From NCBI GenBank assembly GCA_026018925.1, contig JAKSZU010000012.1:48961207-49025206 (forward strand): 64,000 nt of DNA, in the 5' to 3' direction. Each line of letters opens with the position of its first letter. The first letter of the stretch is position 1. Origin of the DNA: Tupaia tana. Its lineage: Eukaryota; Chordata; Mammalia; Scandentia; Tupaiidae. Below are positions 1 through 13,900 of this stretch, one piece after another. Under the pieces are notes generated by a model. That model saw nothing but the letters and a program-made list of their open reading frames with translations. It had not been told where the DNA came from and did no database searches. The position numbers and the translations under genes are program-made.

Positions 1-38
1 GCTCCCACGGCCCCTCCAGCCTCCAAGCCCCGCTAGCC
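1..38 (-). other. DTX4: Start of DTX4 3-prime UTR
   Basis: The 38 bases beyond the stop codon are the beginning of the 3-prime UTR. The rest and the poly(A) site lie outside the window. Confidence 0.8.
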
Positions 39-272
39 TCAGTCCTTCTCCTGGGCAGTGCTGTCTTCAGAGATGCCCTGGGCAGCCAGTTCGGCCAGCA
101 CGTTATCCAGGTAATTGGCATCTGGGTAGCCATGGCCAGTGAGATTAGAGCCAAACTCCGTCTTGTGATGGACCTCATTCCAGATGACAGTATCTGACTC
201 GCCCGTGGTGCTGGAGGTACCGATGGCAAAGATGAGGCGGCGATCCCAGGCCACGAGCAGCAGCTTCAGAAC
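39..272 (-). CDS. DTX4: DTX4 coding exon 9 (end of DTC, stop codon)
   Basis: This exon encodes residues 543-619 and the TGA stop (39-41). It carries the ADP-ribose pocket residues known from DTX2: H577 (HHKT motif), H589 (GHGYPD) and E603 (LAEL), equivalent by spacing to DTX2 H582, H594 and E608. The tail [11 protein letters not shown] matches the human end. Acceptor is CTCTAG/GTT. Confidence 0.96.
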   Translation of the reverse strand, partial: VLKLLLVAWDRRLIFAIGTSSTTGESDTVIWNEVHHKTEFGSNLTGHGYPDANYLDNVLAELAAQGISEDSTAQEKD

Positions 273-3200
273 CTAGAGGAACAAAGGCAGAAGGTCAAAG
301 GCAAATACTGGTCAGAGACGACCCTTGAATGGTACAGAGTCCTTCCCGGGGTCTCCCTTTCCTACAGCATGATGCCCTGAGAGCACCGTGGAGGGGGAAG
401 AGACCTGAACAACACTGTGACCTTGGACAAGTCACAGCACCTCTCTGAGCTTTAACTTGCTCATTTTTGAAATGGCAATGGTACAATCTGCCTCTCCAGA
501 TTGTGGACATTTTATGGGACACTACATAAAAAGCATTTTCATTCCAATGCCTGGAACATACTATTCAGCACACACTGGCTACCAACACACGGCTGCATTT
601 TGAAAGATAAGATCTAGGAGACGAAGGTGCTTATGATCTAAGAATTCGTGAAACTCTACCCTCCACTGCCACCACCAACTCAAGCTGACAGTCATTTACC
701 CATCATTAAAACTGTGAAGTATTTCTCTAGTGACATTTTGAAACACTTTGACCTCTTCCAGGTTATTTATTTCATATTTATTTGCTCAGCTGGTCATCAC
801 AATTACACTTAGAGCCCATTATAGCACATACTCTTTTTTTTTTTTTTTTTTTTTGGAGAGATTTTTCACTATAGGGCGCGTGCGCTCGCCAGACAGACAG
901 AGAGAGACAGAGAGATAGAAAGCGAGAAATCACCCCCCAGGGGGGGATGGTCACGCCGCAATCCCTTCTCCTCCATTCTCCTCCCGGGATCTTGGGCACA
1001 CACGCACACGCGCCCGGCGTGAGTTTTAAGCCACCGGGTCCGGGACGCGAACCGCGGTCGACTACGTGGGAGTCCAGCGACATAGCCATTACGCTAACTG
1101 CTGGTTCCCTATAGCACATACTCTTATTGTCCTTATTTTACAAGTGAGGAAACTGAGGCCCAGAGAATGTGTGGGGGTACGCAGAATGTTCTAATTTAGC
1201 ATGATTGAAATAAAATCTCTGCTGAGCAAGGCTAATGCCCAAAGCCTCATTTCAGGCCTTGTTAGATGAGTGTCTGACATGAAGAAGGCATGTGATAATA
1301 ATGTCTTGGGTTCAAACTGAACATGGTATGGGCTGGAGGTGGGGAAGTCATAAGAGTAATAAGACATTGAAAATATGAGCTTCAGAGCCAGCAGGTGGCA
1401 TGGTGGTTGGGATGCTGGACTCCTACATGGCTGACCAGGGTTCAAATCCTGGACCTAGCAGCTTGCTTTCTCACTTTCTCTTTCTCTCTCTCTCTCGTAT
1501 ACATGCTCTGTAACAAATTTAAATAATAATAAAAATGATAAATAAAACTAAATAAATAATAATAATTTAAAAAATTAGCTGCCATTTCCTGAGTGTTTAT
1601 TTACTAAGAGCAGGGTATTAGGTCACTTAATGGTTACAATAATTGGAATGAGGAATACTCTCTTTATCTTCTTTATCTCAAAGAAACAGAGACTCAGATG
1701 ATAAAAGGCTTGCTTTCGTTGTAGAATAACTACTCAGTCCTACTCATGGGAGTAGGTGGGGGCTTGACTTCAGGACTAACTGACTCCGGAGCCCATTGTC
1801 TGAATCATTCGTCTCTTGATTCTCAGATGGGGATCAGTATAGATTTCATGGAGGAGGCTACTCCTGAGCCAAGTCTCGGAGGGGACAATTTGAGGTGTAG
1901 CATAGAGAAGGACGTGCAGACATAGTAAATAATTATGAGCCTAAGGCATGGATAATTACAATAATAGCTGCCACCATAGTATGTATTTTTAAAATGTTAT
2001 TCATGATTCCTGTGACATCCTGTACACACAAATGGAAATGCCTATCAAGAGATGGTGTGTGTGCTTGGCAGAGACAGAGACAGAGGAAGAAGACCAAGCA
2101 CTTCTCATGGGGAATGGTCACGCTACAATCCCTTCTCTATCCCTCCTTATAAGACTTTAAGCATGTACACATATGCACGTAGTATGTTTCTCAAGCCGCC
2201 AGGTCCGGGACTCAAACTGCACAGTCTGCCATGTAAGATCCAGGTGCCTTAACCACCAAGCCATGGAGCCAGTCTCACCACCATTGTTTTACAGATTAGG
2301 AAACAGATCTACAGACATGAACCTTTATGTCAATTCCTGCAGCTAGTAAATGGCAAAGCCAGGACTTAAATCCAGGCCAAACTGACTCTAAAGCTCATGC
2401 CCTTATTATACTTCTCTGTGCAATAAAGCTTAAAATTGGGGTCCTAGAACAGAAGACAAGAAGGAAGAGTGTGGGGAGTTAGTGAGAGAGCCTAGTTTAA
2501 ACCCACTCTGTAGTAGAGTTTCTATATCAAGCTGAAAAGATTATACTTTGTAAAGAAGGAAGGGAAAGCCATTGGAAAAAACAATGTGTGTTGCTTTTTA
2601 TTATTTTTTTAAACAAAGGAGCTTGATGCTAGAAATTGTGCTTTGAGATAACTGACCTAGTGACAGGTAAAAGATCAGAGAGCATTAACTAGGTTGGTAG
2701 CAGCAATATTAGGAAAGAAGTGAAGTGGTTTGAACAGCAGTACAGGGAGAAATGGCTGAGGGAATGTTATGGATAAGGTGAGGATCTAAGATGGTAAATA
2801 TATCCAGTCTGAGTATCTAAGATTGTGTCAGTAACATAAAGAGAGAGGCCTGGACCAATCTTGTATTGCAGCGGTTAAGCACTGTTCAGAAAGAGCTGGA
2901 TCCCACATGACTGGCCATAGTTCAGATCCCAGTCTCAGAAGCAAAATGCTGGGCGCAAGTGCACATGTGCCCAGGATCCTGACACAGTGGAAGAAAAAGG
3001 ATTGAGACATGACCAGGTTCCATTGGAGAGCTTTTTGTTTTGTTTTTGTTTTGTTTTGTTTTGTTTTCCTTTCTTTATCTCTCTCTGGTATAAGAAAACA
3101 AACAAAGAAAAAAGGTGAAGGCCTGGAAGAAAAGCAGCTCTTGGCAATATAATTCTAATTTTAGCAGAGACATTTGACAGTGGAAATATTTAGCCTATGG

Positions 3201-6200
3201 TTGGAATGTTAGGATGTAAATCTCAGGCTCAGGCAGAGAAATCTAGCTCTTCAAGGCAAACAGGTATCAGGGTTGGTTGTGACTCTTAATCTAAAGACAC
3301 TGAACACACATCTTCATGTTGTGGTTGATTCTATCATTGTTCCAAACAATGTGCTGCCCCCCCCCCGTAAGAAGAGAGGATATCTACACTCTTTGCCATG
3401 AGATCTGAGAGGCTCCTGGTAGATAGTTCATTGCATGATCCCTTCTCTGGCTTACCCATGACTTATAAGCTTCCTGGAGCTCTAGATGGGATGACAAACT
3501 TCTTTTGATTCCCTCTTGGTCTTCTGCTCCCTTCTACGGGAAGGGCACAGACCAGTGAAGGGTTGTTCCTTCACTTGTTCCAGAATGGGAAGAGGCATGG
3601 AGCAAACTAAAGCTGACTGCAGTGATCTGAATGTTGGTTCCTCCACATTCATGTTGAAACTCTACACCCAACAAGATGACACCAGGAGGTGGGACCTTAG
3701 GAGTGAGGTCATGGAGCAGAACCCCAAAGAATGGCATTAATGCTCTTATAAAAGAAGCCTGAGAGAGTCTTTGCCCCTTCTTCCACGTGAGAACACAACT
3801 AGAGGGCACCATCAAGCAATCACAAAGTGGACCATCACCAGAACTAAGTCTGCCAGTGCCTTGATCTTAGACTCCTCAACCTTCAGAATGGTGAGAAATA
3901 AATTTCCATGGTTTATAAGATACCCAGTCTATGTTATTTTGTTATAGCAGCAGGAACAGATTGACCCTGACCCACAGCAACATTAGAGCCACTGCCACTG
4001 ATAGGCAAAGTGCATGAAAAATAAACATCTATTGAAGTAACTCAGTGTGATTTGGAGACAAGACGAAACAACACAACTCTTGTTCAACATTTTCCTTTCA
4101 ATAAATGGCTCTTCTTCCTTTTGAGACCAGGAAACATTATGAAAAATCCAATAATCTTATGGCTCCATCCACAGAAAAACAAACATAACATTCTTATTCT
4201 CATTTTAGAGTTCACAGAACCACTGAAGCCTGATCATGAATCACTTGGAATCCAGAAGCCCAAAGATTGTTCCCTCTGTCCTTTATGAACAAAGTCAAAG
4301 AACATCGATGTAAATTAAAAGAAAACAATCTCCCACGAATTAAGATCCCTGCCTCCTGGCAGTGCTTCTCAAGCCTGAGTGTGTTGCCAGATCAGCCAGG
4401 GATCTTATTAAAATGAAGTTGGTTTCAGTTGTACAATAGGCAGTTAGGTAGTACAGGATCCTAAATAGATGAATCATAGCCAATAATATCCAGGAGAGGA
4501 AAAAAAAAAAAACAATATTCAAATCACATCCACCCTTACCTATGGTTGACTCAAATGTTGCTTCTTACCACATGCATCTAGTGTTAAAAAGAGACCCATC
4601 ATAGGAAGCAACACTTTGGGCCTTAACAAGGTAGGAAATCTCCCAGCCCCACTCTGAAACCTCTGTCCTTACTTTTCTCCCTTTCTCGCTGTCTGGAAGA
4701 TAACAGTGTCGTGGGAAGCCACGGGCGCTGAAACTCTTCCCAGGATTTGGGTGTTCTGGACCCTGAAAGCAGAAAGAAAGAAAACAAAGGGCATTTTTGG
4801 AAAGATTTCTGATACAAAGAGATACAAGCTGTGACTAATTCAAATAATGATGGCAGTAATAATGGTCATAAAGCCCAGACGAGGAAAAGAGCAAAACAGC
4901 AGTGAGTGAGCACTGAACACGTGTGCTTTAGTGTCCTCTCTTTGACCCGGGTGTAGACACAGAGCTACTACCTCCCAGCCATATTAGCTGGAGCCCTCTC
5001 TTGGGGCTTAGGTTCCCCATCTCTTTAACAAGGAATGATATGGCAATACTCACCTGGTAGGACTGTTATGAATGTCAACTGAGTGTGCTGCCCAGCCTGC
5101 AGTAAGTGCTCAGTAAATGCACACCAGCATCATCCCCTATTTTACAAAATGCTTCCATAATGTTAGTGGCTTTGCTAATACGTACACAAGTTTCCTCAGG
5201 CACACTCTGGATTTTTCACTTCTAAACTACTGCCAACAATGAAAGTACCTCAGAGCCATGCAATCAGAATTTTCCGAATGATTCTTGTGAACTTTTTCCT
5301 TTGATCCATAGGTTTCTGTTTGTTTTCTTATTTAACTACATGAATTGGGGTATTCAGGACTAAAAATCTTCTAACAGTATTTCAACGATTATTATTAAGA
5401 CCCTGTTAAGCAAGAAGTCTCAAGCCAATAGGTGGGAAATACACTGAAGAAGAATTGAGTCAGAATCTGGGTTCCCTAATCATGGCCCACAATGAGGCCA
5501 TAGGGCCCTTTCAGCAGCTCAAGAAAAATGGATTTTCTCCCAGTTACAATGCACATATTTCTTCCCCACACAACTGTTCATCTAAAATTTCTAAATATCT
5601 CTGAGCCCCTCAGGGATAGAACTCTTATATAAAAACCTCTTCTAGATATAAACATATAGCCAGTGTAATTTTTTTTTTTTTTTTTTTTTTGAGAGATGTT
5701 TTGCTATAGGGTAAGTGTACTCGCTGGAGAGAGAGAAAGTGAAAAATCAGCCCCAGGGAGGATGGCCATACTGCAATCCCTTGTCTTCCATTCTCCTTTC
5801 AGGATTCTGGGCAAGCTGGTGGGTCCAGAGCTCGAACCATGGTCAACCACATGGGAGCCCAGAGCCTTAACCACTATTCCATAGACTGGCACCACTAGTG
5901 TATTGCTGATAATTCCATGTAGTGGTTGGCACAGTCTCTCACATAGATCATTAGTAAATGTCCTGGCCACATAAATGAATGAGTACATGAATGAATGAAT
6001 AAATGACAAAACTGCAAGAAAACACAGATTTTTCAATTCTTCTTATAGAAAATGACTTCACAATAAGTAAAAATTCTGTGGTTTTATTTATGGATTTTTT
6101 TTTAAACTATCATGGTTGAAGATCACCTCCAATTTGGCCAACTGAACAGTGTACGTACAAGGGGATCTCAGAGAAGGGAAAGGTCACTGTGAGCTGAAAG

Positions 6201-9200
6201 AAGTAACAATGTCTTCTTGGAGATGCAGGATTTGACAGAAATTTCATATTCATAGGAAACCACTACCAATTTACAACATTCTCATGACCACGGCTGGGGC
6301 TAAGCCAGGTGGCCTGACGGAAGGGTCAGTTTCAATCCCAGCTCTGAATGCTCCTCTCCCGTCTGGGACTGCTGCTCCTGTGGCCAGCTCAGTCTGCCTG
6401 GCACTGACCCAGCAAGGCTGTGTGCTTCCAGCCTGTCGCTAACTGGGGCAGTCACGACTCTGCTTCAGCCCAGCCTGGAGTTTCTCCCCAGGGAATCATT
6501 ATCTGCAGTGAAGGCAGAGCTGGAAGGTCTCAACTCCTCACAGAAGCCGAAGTCAGTAGTTACTGAAGTCCTGAAATTCGTGGTATTAAGCATTCTGCTA
6601 CTGACCCTCGAGGGTTAAGTGAACGAAGCAGTTCCGCTGACTGCAGAGAGTTGTGCTTCCCTTGACAAGCTTGGGTTTTCCTGGAGAAGCTGGGACATCT
6701 GCAGAGACAGCACGCAGCTACCTCTATACCTATTACAGACTCTCTGTTCTTTAATTCTGGAGCTGAAAAATGTAGCCTCTCCCCATGGTGGGAATGGTTG
6801 CCCCGCCATGATCTTGGCCCACTGCGCTCTGCTCTGCTTCACAACAAGGCCATCAGTTGTTCTCCTGACTCTCTTACTTTCATTCATGTCCCTATCACCC
6901 CAACTGGCGATTTCAGAACCATTCTAGAAATCTCACCGGCCCCCCTACCCTCACTTATAACCATATCTCACTCTCCCTTACCCTGGCTCTTTCCTTGTTC
7001 AGAACCCATTACCAGAGCCCAACTGCAGTGGTCTCCTAATTGGTCTTTCCTCTGTTCATCCTCCACTCTTTTTCTTTTTAGAGATTTTTGCTACAGGGTG
7101 CGTGCACTTGCCAGACAGACAGAGAGAGACAGAGAGACAGAAAGCGAGAAATCACCCCCCAGGGGGGATGGCCACGCCACAATCCCTTCTCCTCCATTCT
7201 CCTCTCGGGATCTTGAGCATGCATGCACATGCGCCCGGCGTGAGTTTAAGCCACCGGGTCTGGGACACGAACCGTGGTCGACTACGTGGGAGTCCAGCGA
7301 CATAGCTATTATGCTAACTGCTGGTCCCCATCCTCCACTCTTTTGACAGCCCTTCCTGTAACACTATCCCAATCACATGATATCCCATAATCCTAATCAC
7401 ATGCCGACACTCAAGGCCCTGTACAATCTGGCTGCAGCCTCCCTCACTACCGAGTCTTCTCTGTCTCCTTCGTATTCCCTCCTTCTACCTCCTTTGCTAG
7501 TTGAGGGCTTCAAATTAAACTTGCCCTTATTCCCCCTCAACACCTCACTTTCTTTTCTCTATAATGCTATTACATACTTCCACTAAAAATGTTTTGCTAC
7601 ATTTCTTTGTGTCTTTCAAGTCTCAGCTAGAGAGTGCCCTACACCAGAATGTCTCCACCGACTCTCCTAGACAGAAAGACACAGCCCTTCTCCTTATCAT
7701 AACAGGTAGGAGACTCAGTTCATGATGGCGCCCAGATATCAAGCATTGTAGTGCTGGGCCTGGTGCCCCTGAGCACAGACAAAGATTATCTCCCATCCTC
7801 AATTCCTGCATGTTAGGTTCTTGGATGTACAGGTGAAGAAAACAAGCTCAGAAAGGTCTAAAAGTCACCAACTAAAAACGACTCAGGCAGAAGCCCAGGT
7901 TCGCTAGACTTGGATGGCTTATGTTTCCACATTGTCAACATGCCTGTCATAGCTTTTACCAATGGTGCCTATCATTTTTTTTGATTGCTTAATTAGTGAT
8001 AGTTATTTATCTTTCCCTGATTGATTGGTAAGTCCCAGGAAGACTGTCTTAATCAATTCTTTATGGGCTATCACACATCCCTGTTTTATCTCCTCACATC
8101 ACTTATCACTATTTGGATGTACAGAAGTCCCCCATTATCCAAAAGGGATACATTTCAAGACCCCCAGTGGATGCCTAAAACTTCAGAGAGTACTGGAATT
8201 TATATATATTAAAATTATTTCCATACATACATACCTATGATAAAATTTCACTTACAAATTAGGTTTAGTAAGTGGTTAAAACAGCATTAAATAATAAAAT
8301 AGAATAATTTCTAGTGTAACTATATATATACTGCAATATACCATAATAAAATTCACATAAATGGGGTTTCTCTCTCAAAATATCTTATGTTACTATACTT
8401 CCTGTTTTCAGGCGATAGCTGACCATGAGTAACTGAAACCATGGAATGTGAAACCACAGGTAAAGGAGGAATACTGTGCCTTATTTATTATTTGTTGCCT
8501 TTATTGCCTTTCTGGCCCCACTAGATCTGGGACTTCAGGGACAAAGATTGTGTCTGTTTTGCTCAGCATTTTTTCTCCAGCACCCAGAATATGCCTGGAC
8601 CATAAGTTATGTTCAAACATTTATTAAATAAAAGACAAATAGGAGAAGACAAGTATGAGGGAGGAAAATAGGGTGAACTAATAAATATTTGCTAAAGAAA
8701 TGAATCCAGGAAGCGCCCTAGAACACTTAACAAAAACTTCCTGTGTGAAGTCAGGGCCACATTTGTATTCACGGTCAGGAATATTGTTCAAATTTGTTCC
8801 TTAGGACCGCCTTTCAAAGAATCAAAAGAGAAAAGAAATGTCCACCAAAATCAAAGGCAAGCGTAGCTATCAAATTACAAATGCAAATACTGTTTGACAA
8901 GGAAATTCCACTTCTAGAAAATTATTCTGCAGATTGACTCATATGTGTACAAGGGTATTCATAACAGCATTATTCATTGTAGCAAAAGGTTGGAAACAAT
9001 CCATATGTCCATCAGTGGAGACTGTTGAATATAAATTAATGTACATGTACACAATGGATTATTATGCGGGCATAAGGAAGACTGAGAAACCTCTTTCTAT
9101 ACAGACATGGAAGGATGTATAGTTTGTATTGTTCATTAAAAAAATACAGGGTGCGGAACAATGTGCCTAAAATGTCACTCTTTGTGTAAAAACAGGAGGG

Positions 9201-10900
9201 GTGGAGGCAATCTCTATTGCATATATACAAAGAATCCTGGAAGTGTACATAAGAAAGGAAGAACAATAGTGGGGGAGAGGGAGGGCATGGGTAGGGTAAG
9301 ATCTTTAGAGGGGGAGCAAGGGTGGGAAAGAGACTTCATAGTAAAACATTCTACCTCCAAAGTTCTAAACCAATAAAAACCAACAGCTGAGGGTAGACTC
9401 ACCTGAATGCCAGGGGGGATGCTGTAGATGATCCGGATGGTCTTGCAGTCTGGGTGGCCAGGTAAGGAGTGGGGGATGAGGTGGTACTCCATCTTCCCTG
9501 GAGGCTGGGTACCTGTCTTCACTCCATAAATAGTCTTACAGGTTGGACACTGCAAACTCCCATCCTGAGGAGACAGGGCCAGAAGAGTCAGAGGAAATAG
9601 TCTGGGTAATCACTTCCCTAGTTGACCCCAAAAGGGTACCATAGAGAGACTAGGACCAGGGAGACAAAAATGCACCCAAATGAATATTAGATCTTAGCTT
9701 CCTCCCTCCCCAACCCCTACTACTATCTAGGCTGTTTCTCCTTGTTCTTTATGTTGTGTTGTTTTAAAGTTTATCTACTACTTTTTTCCATGAGCAAGAG
9801 AAACACAGATATGCATTCACAACAGAATGGCCATGCTACAATCTACCCCTCATTTCAGCATGCCTAGCATGTTCAAGGACTTCTCCAGATGAGAAGCTGA
9901 AACCTTTCCATGTGGGTCAGCCTTGCAGAGCTGCATCACCACTGTGCCGCCCTCCAGCCCCCACATGGTCGACTACTGCTCTCTCCAAAGTAACAGGAAG
10001 TACATTCCACAAATAGCCCCATGCTCTGTGCTAAGAGACATGAAAAAGAAGCCCCTATTCTTATGGAAAAGACCAGCTCACCATGGCAGGGAGCGTACAC
10101 CATGGAATCATCATTTAACAAGTACCAAATGGGAACAGACAGCCAGCACTGGAGAGCGGCAATTATCAATTGTTCCACCTCAGATTCAACTAGGGATCTT
10201 AAAAGTAAAGGTGCCTGGACCTCTCACTAGGTCCACTGAATCAGAACTGGGAAGTTGCAAAGTGTATGTGTTCAGACTGAACTCCGAAGTCCAGTTGCCT
10301 AGATTTGATTCTCGCCTCTGCCATCTATCTGTTGTCTGACCTTAGACAAATTGAACAACCTCTCTGAGTCTCAGTTTTCTTATTGGACAAGGAAAATAGG
10401 AATATCTGTGTCACTAGATTGTTGGAAGGATCAATAAAATAATCCATTCAACTTGTTCAGCATGTGGCGTAGCTAAATGTTATTCATATTTTTATGATTT
10501 CCATGGAGAGATGAATGCTCCTCAAGGTTTGGAAAACACTGCTATGAAAAGAGGAATTGAGCACTATGTATGCTGGAGTAAGTGAGTTTTTTTTCCTTTC
10601 TTTTTTGGAGAGCTTTTTGCTATAGGGCATGTGTGCTCACCAGAAAGACAGAGACAGAGAGACAGAAGGAGAGAAATCACCCCCCCCCCCCCCATGCAGT
10701 TGACTGCAGTTCGAGTCCTGGACCTGATGGCTTAAACTCACGCCGGGCATGTGTGCGTACGTGCCCAAGATCCTGAGAGGAGAATGGAGGAGAAGGAATT
10801 GTGGTGTGGTCATCCCCCTGGGGGGTGATTTTTCGCTTTCTGTCTCTCTGTCTCTCTCTTTCTGGTGAATGCATGCGCCCTTAGCAAAAACTTCTCCAAA

Positions 10901-10931
<31 letters not shown>

Positions 10932-13900
10932 AAGAGAGACAGAGAGAGAGAGAGAGAAGAGGTAAGTTCAGCATAAATAACTAGAGGAGGAAATTATATC
11001 ACTAATTATATAAATAGTTTTAAAAAATCTTATAATGAAGTTAACAATGTTGGTTTTATTTAGATAGCAACTTCTGAACTGACTGGGAAGGAATTATTAG
11101 CTCCCTTTTCTAAAGGAGAGATTAGAGGGCACAGCAAGATTAAAAGACTTGCTCCTTGTCAGGGCTAAGACTCCACCGGTCTGCCTACACCCACAGACCT
11201 TACACTGCACTTTAGTATCTCTGTGAGTGGGCAGGGGGGTCCTGGATACAGTGACAGAAGAGGTCATGGTTTCACAGCAGGGCCTGGTGAGGTGTCACCA
11301 GAGAGGCAGAAAGGAACGTGAGGGGTGGAAGGGAGTACAGAGGAGGTTTGCACAGCAAATCCTCTTCTCAGGCTTGCAAAAAAGGAGAAGAAAGGCGTGG
11401 ATGTGCAGGAAGCAATGTGTGTAAGATGTGCACAGCTGGGACTGAAGCTCTCTAGGACATCTCATCTCTTCTGGAAGATGGGGATCCTCTGCTGAGCTAT
11501 TTAAGGACATTTCCATTCAAGCTCTATTCATTTAAAGGAGTAGCTTGTATTCAGGGTAACTACGCTCTAAAATCAGGCTTCCACTCTCTGCTCTGGCCTT
11601 AACTTGCTTCATGACCTTAGGTGAATCACTCCATTCCCTCTGGGCCCTTTTCTTCCATCCATTTAATGAAATAAAAACACACGCTTCAAAGAATTAGTAC
11701 AAAAGAGAATAAGGAATAGAGTCTTGAGAAACATTGTTTAAAGCAGCACGGAAATAAAATGAAAGCTTTACTAGATTATTCCTGAGTACAGTTATCAAAA
11801 AGGAACAAATGTGCTATGAAACTTCTTTAAACTCCAATTAACCCCTTACAGTACAAGGTCCCAATGAAGCTTTGTAGCCTATGGTCTGGAAAGTGCACAT
11901 GGGATCCAGACTTGTACCCTCCATCGGTGACTGAGCACAACCATGGGCCTGTGTCTCTGGGACACTGCGAAAGAGACCAAGGTCAGCACTGTGGGAATAT
12001 CAATTATATAGACTACATAAAGACAGAGGGAAAAAATTGTACCCATAATTTAAAAGACATATGAATGTAAGTAATAACAGTAATAACACCCTATAATGTA
12101 GATGTTGTTTTATGTTTTCTAGATAGACAATGAAATCTCAGAGAAGTGAATGAAAGCATCTTGCACCTAGAGCCAGCAGGTGGCATGGAGGTTAAGGTGC
12201 CAGATTCCCACATAGCCGACTGTGGTTCAAGTCCTAGACCTGGCAGCTTGCTTTCTCATTTTCTCTCTCTCTTTCTCTCGTAAGTGCATTGTACCATGTA
12301 GCAAATTAAATAATAATAATAATAATAATAAATAAAATAAAATAAATAATTCTTAAAAAAAATTTTTTCCCCAAGGTCATTTAGCTACTAAGGCAAGATT
12401 CAGTCGGCTCTCCCACCTCTCTCGCCTCTACTATTTTCCACAACAGGAGAGGTACAGAGCAGTCCCTGAAATATAGACCTTATTTAGGATGAGTAAAAAA
12501 CTGGGGGATATCAGGGAAATCTTAGGCTCAGATACAATTCAAGTTGTGCTTAGAGAAATGAGTAAGATTCAGGCTCATGAAGATGCAGAGTGAAGCTTAT
12601 TCCAGACAAAGAACAGAACAGTAATGACTTAGCAAAAGCTGCAACACTGTAAGGACAAAAGAATCACTTACGGAGACTCAGATTCCTGAAGACCAGTTCT
12701 AATGGGTAAGCACCACCTCATTACCAGTTAATGAACAAGACAACCATCACAGCCTTCCTGTCCTCCCACAGTGGGATTCTAGGGTAGGGATTACCAGGTA
12801 TACTTCGGCAAGAGTCCCAATTACCTTTGAAGGGACCATCATGAGTGTTTTGAAGCTGACTGAAAAAAATTAATTAGAACTGAAAATCAGTAGCCCTGGA
12901 GAAGGAAGATGGCTGAGAAACCCATTTACACTGAAGTAAGTGAGCGCTCGTTACAGGCCCAGTGCTATGATAGGAACTTCCTTCTCCCTCACTGACGCGG
13001 GCTCACTTTATCCAGCAATGGGCCATGATGATGGGCCACTTTCCTCAGAACTCTCAAAGACAAAAGCCCACCCCTCTTAGACCACCACACTGACAGTAGA
13101 GATTGGGGACATTCATCTAAAGGGAAGGTGAAGACGGATTCTGCCGACATTACGATTTTGTAGAGAATTGATCCTGCTGATAATTGCCAAAGATCACTAT
13201 GCCTACTGCTCTGAGTTGTCTCTAAGATGCCTTGAATCACGTGGGTGAAGCCTGAGTAGGACTTCATGACCTCACTCAGGCGGCGCTAACCTTGTTCCCG
13301 TTGTTGTACATGGCGACCAGGCAGTAGATATGGTAGATGTGGCCGCACCTGGACAGCTTTCCCACCAGGTCAGGCTTGACCGTCGGCTGTGGGCCCTTGT
13401 AGCCAGAAGGGGCTGTGAGGCGCTCCATGCAGATGGTGCAGTCCTGAGGGCAGGAGAAGACAGAGCAGAGGGGCTGTCAGCTCTCACCAACCTGGGAGGC
13501 CAGAGCACCTCCACAGTGATGAGCTGTTACTACTCCATTGCTCACTATGGGGACATTCCTGGGCATTTCAAGGTGTGTAGCAGCATCCCTGGTCTCTACC
13601 TACTAGATGCCAGTAGACTCCTTCCCCCTCCAATCATGACAGTCAAAAATGTCCCCAGACATAGCCAGGTGTTTCCTTGGAGACCAAAATGCCTCTGGTT
13701 GAGAATCACTGGTTTATATCAAACCAAATTTACAGTGAGTCCCCCTGGCTTAGCATACTGCTTTCCTTAAGTTAAGACTGTCACATTAAAGTAGCTTACA
13801 ATCAACTCACACTATGCTCAACAGGGAGGTGGGAGAGGTTAAGCTGTAGCTCCAGCTCCGGACCAGGAACCTTGGAGCCAGGTGTCAGCCCTGACCACCT

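Noticed and set aside
7091-7303. Many short open frames with recurrent peptides such as [20 protein letters not shown] or [11 protein letters not shown]
   Set aside because: They are chance translations of the repeated SINE in its six frames; the same peptides recur wherever a SINE copy lies.
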